From Halalkaliarchaeum sp. AArc-CO (GTDB lineage Archaea; Halobacteriota; Halobacteria; Halobacteriales; Haloferacaceae), in assembly GCF_024972735.1 (NCBI RefSeq), contig NZ_CP087723.1, positions 558,001 to 622,000 of the forward strand: a DNA stretch of 64,000 nt, written 5' to 3'. Below the pieces are notes generated by a model. The model did not search any database, was not told the DNA's origin, and saw only the letters and a program-made list of their open reading frames with translations. Every line of letters begins with the position of its first letter. Positions within the stretch are counted from its first letter, which is position 1. Position numbers and translations under genes: made by a program. Below are positions 61,590-64,000 of this stretch, piece after piece.

Positions 61590-61608
61590 GTATAAGTGGG
61601 TTATACCT
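61590..61608. promoter_or_regulatory. Palindrome between the deaminase and demethylase genes
   Basis: The arms ggtataa and ttatacc are perfect 7-bp inverted repeats around gtggg. The site lies in the divergent region and could be a regulator site for either gene, perhaps the Bat-like protein downstream. It also overlaps TATA-like sequences on both strands. Confidence 0.4.
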
Positions 61609-61739
61609 ATAAGCTACAGAGCAATGCGGTTGCGTGCCTTCTACTCTGTTATATGGGACAGGGAAACCATGTCGAAGATCGAGACGGAGCTACTGTATCA
61701 ACATTCTACTATTGCGCTGAATCACTGAAATAGATCCCA

Positions 61740-63098
61740 ATGTCCGGAAACCCGAACCACCCCAGTGTCGACCAATCGGATCGTACCGTTCCCAGAAACC
61801 TTCGACAAACAGGCGACGCAGACGTCGACCTCCTGATCTCTACCCGGATTCGGAAGTCACCGTTTTGGCACCTCTCCGTCGAGGAGGGATGCTGGCAGGC
61901 GACCGTCTACAACGATATGTACCACCCTCGGGCGTACATCGACCCCGAAGAGGGGGGACTGGAAGCCGAGTACGAACTGCTGGTCAACCACGTAGCGCTG
62001 TTCGACGTCGCCGTCGAGCGTCAGATCCGCGTTAAGGGGACTGATGCCGAGGCGTTCGTCAACTACGTCATCACCCGAGACGCGACTGAAATCGAGACAA
62101 TGCGTGGCAAGTACGCCATCTGCTGCAACCAGGACGGCGGGATCCTCAACGACTTCGTCCTGTTGCGACCCGACGACGACGAGTTCTGGTTCTCCATCGC
62201 CGACTCCGATCTGATGCAGTGGTTGCAAGGGGTCGCAGTCGGAACCGACTTCGAGGTCGACATCGACGAGATCGACGTCTCGCCGATGCAGATTCAGGGC
62301 CCGAAATCACTCGACGTGATGAAGTCGCTCATCGGTGACGACGCCGAAGGCGTTCCCTACTACGGACTGTTTGAAGCGACGATCAACGACGTTCCGGTGA
62401 TGGTGAGCCAGACGGGCTTTTCCGGAGAAGAAGGGTTCGAAATCTACGTCCGCGAGGCGACGGAAAACGCCGAAGCGGTGTGGAATCCAGTACTCGAGAC
62501 GGTCAAAGACCACGGCGGTGGCGTGACAGCAGTCTCCCATCACCGACGTGTCGCTGCCGGTATCCTGTCGTTGGGTCAGGACATGGACTCCGAGACGTCG
62601 CCGTTCCAGGTCAACCTCGGCTATCAGGTTCCCGACGACAAGGACGCAGACTACGTCGGCAAAGCCGAACTGGAACGCCAGAAGGAAGCGATCGAAAACG
62701 GGGAGTTCCCGTTCGCTCACAAACTGGTCGGGCTGAAAATAGCGGGCGAACCGATCCGGGAGTGGGCTCCGGACTTCTGGCTCATCTCGGACCCGGAGAC
62801 GGGTGAGGAATGTGGCTACCTGACGTCGGCGTGGTGGAATCCGGAACTCGAGACGAACATCGGCCTCGGATACGTGCCGGCGGAGAAACTGCAGGAGGCG
62901 ACGGACGTCCCCCTCGACGACTCGATATATGACGTCGACGCCGACGTCGAGTTCGGAGTGCACCTCCCGGACGAGTACGCCGAGGTGCCCGATGAACCCG
63001 TCTATGCGACGCTGGCGAAGGTTCCGTTCAAAGAGTCAGCCAATCCCAGTGCCCGCGAACAGGCCAAGATTCACGACAGGAACGACGTAGACGAGTAG
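61740..63098 (+). CDS. DmdA/GcvT-like aminomethyltransferase-family demethylase
   Basis: This 452-residue protein is of the GcvT/tetrahydrofolate-dependent methyltransferase family. Several segments resemble DMSP demethylase: SPFWHLSVEEGCWQATVYND, LVNHVALFDVAVERQIRVKG, FSIADSDLMQWLQGVAV, DVSPMQIQGPKSLDV and MVSQTGFSGEEGFEIYV. It likely takes a methyl group from a small molecule to tetrahydrofolate. The best guess is a methylated sulfur or nitrogen compound; a related O-demethylase (LigM-like) is possible given the length. A Bat-like regulator follows in the same direction. Confidence 0.78.
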   Translation: MSGNPNHPSVDQSDRTVPRNLRQTGDADVDLLISTRIRKSPFWHLSVEEGCWQATVYNDMYHPRAYIDPEEGGLEAEYELLVNHVALFDVAVERQIRVKGTDAEAFVNYVITRDATEIETMRGKYAICCNQDGGILNDFVLLRPDDDEFWFSIADSDLMQWLQGVAVGTDFEVDIDEIDVSPMQIQGPKSLDVMKSLIGDDAEGVPYYGLFEATINDVPVMVSQTGFSGEEGFEIYVREATENAEAVWNPVLETVKDHGGGVTAVSHHRRVAAGILSLGQDMDSETSPFQVNLGYQVPDDKDADYVGKAELERQKEAIENGEFPFAHKLVGLKIAGEPIREWAPDFWLISDPETGEECGYLTSAWWNPELETNIGLGYVPAEKLQEATDVPLDDSIYDVDADVEFGVHLPDEYAEVPDEPVYATLAKVPFKESANPSAREQAKIHDRNDVDE

Positions 63099-63218
63099 AA
63101 GTCGGTTCTCCGAAGACGAGCTGTGACGGGGTCTGCGGATTCCTACTCCAAGACACGACTCGCATTCAGAAACTGTGATCGCAAATACTCATATGTTGAA
63201 AACTTCTACCCCACAGCA

Positions 63219-63884
63219 ATGGCCGACAGTAAAGCGGTCGTCCGGGTCGAACATCCTGACATCGTGCTCACAGAGACCGTTACTCACGACCCGAGTTCGA
63301 AAGTCAGGTCGGTGTCGGAGGCAGGAACTGACCCGACGTCGGGAAAATTCTTCTATCACATAACGTCGTCCGATTTCCGCCAGTTCGAAGAGGGATTACG
63401 GAACGATCGCACGATTGGTGAATTCGAACGGGTCATCGAAACCGGAGACGAGGAGGCGATCTATAGCTTCGTGTATACAGACGAGGCGAAGATCGTCTCG
63501 CCAGTGATTTCGGCTGCGAATGGCGTCATCCTCGACATGGAAAACGACGGGAGCGCCTGGATCCTCACAGTGTGGATGCCCGAGCGAACGGGTCTGGCTT
63601 CTCTCTGGGACTATGCACAACAGAACGACATTAGCATCGAGTTACTGCGCGTGAACGAATACGCTAGTTTGGGCAATACGAACGCCGGCTTGACCGATAG
63701 CCAACGGGAAGCGCTCCTCGTCGCCGTCGAATCGGGCTACTTCGAAGAACCACGGAACGCAACTCTCAGCGAGGTCGCTGCCGATCTGGATATCTCTCAA
63801 CCTGCAGCCAGTGGGCTCCTCCGACGTGGAATCAAGCGACTCATCATATCGTCACTGATGGACGACAGCGAAGAGCCAGAGTGA
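63219..63884 (+). CDS. Bat-like HTH-10 regulator, likely controls the demethylase
   Basis: This 221-residue protein begins MADSKAVVRVEHPDIVLTET and ends with an HTH: LTDSQREALLVAVESGYFEE, then LSEVAADLDISQPAASGLLR. The N-terminal 150 residues probably sense a ligand. I chose the ATG at 63219; the frame is open from 63123. It lies 120 bases after the demethylase-like gene, a pattern like the known haloarchaeal Bat/DmsR family of activators next to their target genes. This is inference. Confidence 0.82.
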   Translation: MADSKAVVRVEHPDIVLTETVTHDPSSKVRSVSEAGTDPTSGKFFYHITSSDFRQFEEGLRNDRTIGEFERVIETGDEEAIYSFVYTDEAKIVSPVISAANGVILDMENDGSAWILTVWMPERTGLASLWDYAQQNDISIELLRVNEYASLGNTNAGLTDSQREALLVAVESGYFEEPRNATLSEVAADLDISQPAASGLLRRGIKRLIISSLMDDSEEPE

Positions 63885-64000
63885 CCGACGGGTACCCGCG
63901 GAGGACTCTTCGCCTTCAGGCTGGAGCGGAACTCGATCGGGGCTGTGACGACGATGACTTCTGTGCTCAGCTCACGATCTCATTCATCGAATTCGTCGTC

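Noticed and set aside
63980-64000. Possible end of a minus-strand gene (DDEFDE then TGA)
   Set aside because: Only six codons are inside the window; acidic ends are common, but there is not enough to call a gene.

Overview
This window is chromosomal DNA from a haloarchaeon (class Halobacteria). It is GC-rich, the predicted proteins are strongly acidic, and most genes are leaderless, with a TATA-like box 25-30 bases before the start codon. Archaeal information genes are present (RfcS, S19e, PDCD5-like protein, TruA, Pus10, two-subunit PheRS), as are halophile hallmarks: a PGF-CTERM surface protein, Tat lipoproteins, Bat-like regulators and an Mrp/Mnh antiporter operon. I cannot name the genus. 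Most of the window is ordinary core genome. The unusual parts are two inteins, a tRNA-linked repeat array holding a toxin-antitoxin pair, a broken DNA polymerase gene, and some gene fusions.

Layout. 1-2.0 kb: pheS and partial pheT. 2.3-5.5 kb: a large CARDB-repeat, PGF-CTERM surface protein. 5.6-6.1 kb: YfcE-like phosphodiesterase. 6.2-10.4 kb: the clamp-loader small subunit gene, where a mature protein of about 326 residues is interrupted by two inteins. The 652-aa intein sits in the P-loop and has a LAGLIDADG endonuclease. The 435-aa intein sits just after the DEAD box and has a zinc-finger/NUMOD3/PD-(D/E)XK-like nuclease. 10.8-14.5 kb: truA, hisS, PP-loop protein, PDCD5-like protein and rps19e. 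14.7-19.5 kb: a stress and regulation cluster (UspA, two paralogous winged-helix regulators, a Bat-like regulator, a flavin-binding-like protein, two small zinc-ribbon proteins, and a protein with a nuclease-like motif). 19.6-23.7 kb: J-domain/ferredoxin fusion, DedA-like protein, a RecA-like/coiled-coil/truncated PolB cassette, and a DEDD exonuclease. 24-29.2 kb: membrane protein, D-2-hydroxyacid dehydrogenase, SGNH hydrolase, PAS histidine kinase.

29.4-31.8 kb is accessory DNA next to tRNA-Val(CAC). It has 143-144 bp units that each carry a copy of the tRNA 3' end, flanking a MazF/AbrB toxin-antitoxin pair and about 1 kb with no recognisable gene. 33.0-44.5 kb is an 11-gene Mrp-type cation/proton antiporter operon (E, F, G, MbhD-like, B, C, then five antiporter-like subunits). 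Most junctions overlap by 4-8 bases. Two of the large subunits are near-duplicates and lack the usual TM7 lysine.

44.6-64 kb: ZIP and NSS transporters, a Tat lipoprotein, M29 aminopeptidase, SWIM protein, Pus10, UvrD-like helicase, DtxR-type regulator, a 7TM histidine kinase, UspA, a DASS carboxylate transporter, a deaminase, a DmdA/GcvT-like demethylase, and a Bat-like regulator that may control the demethylase.
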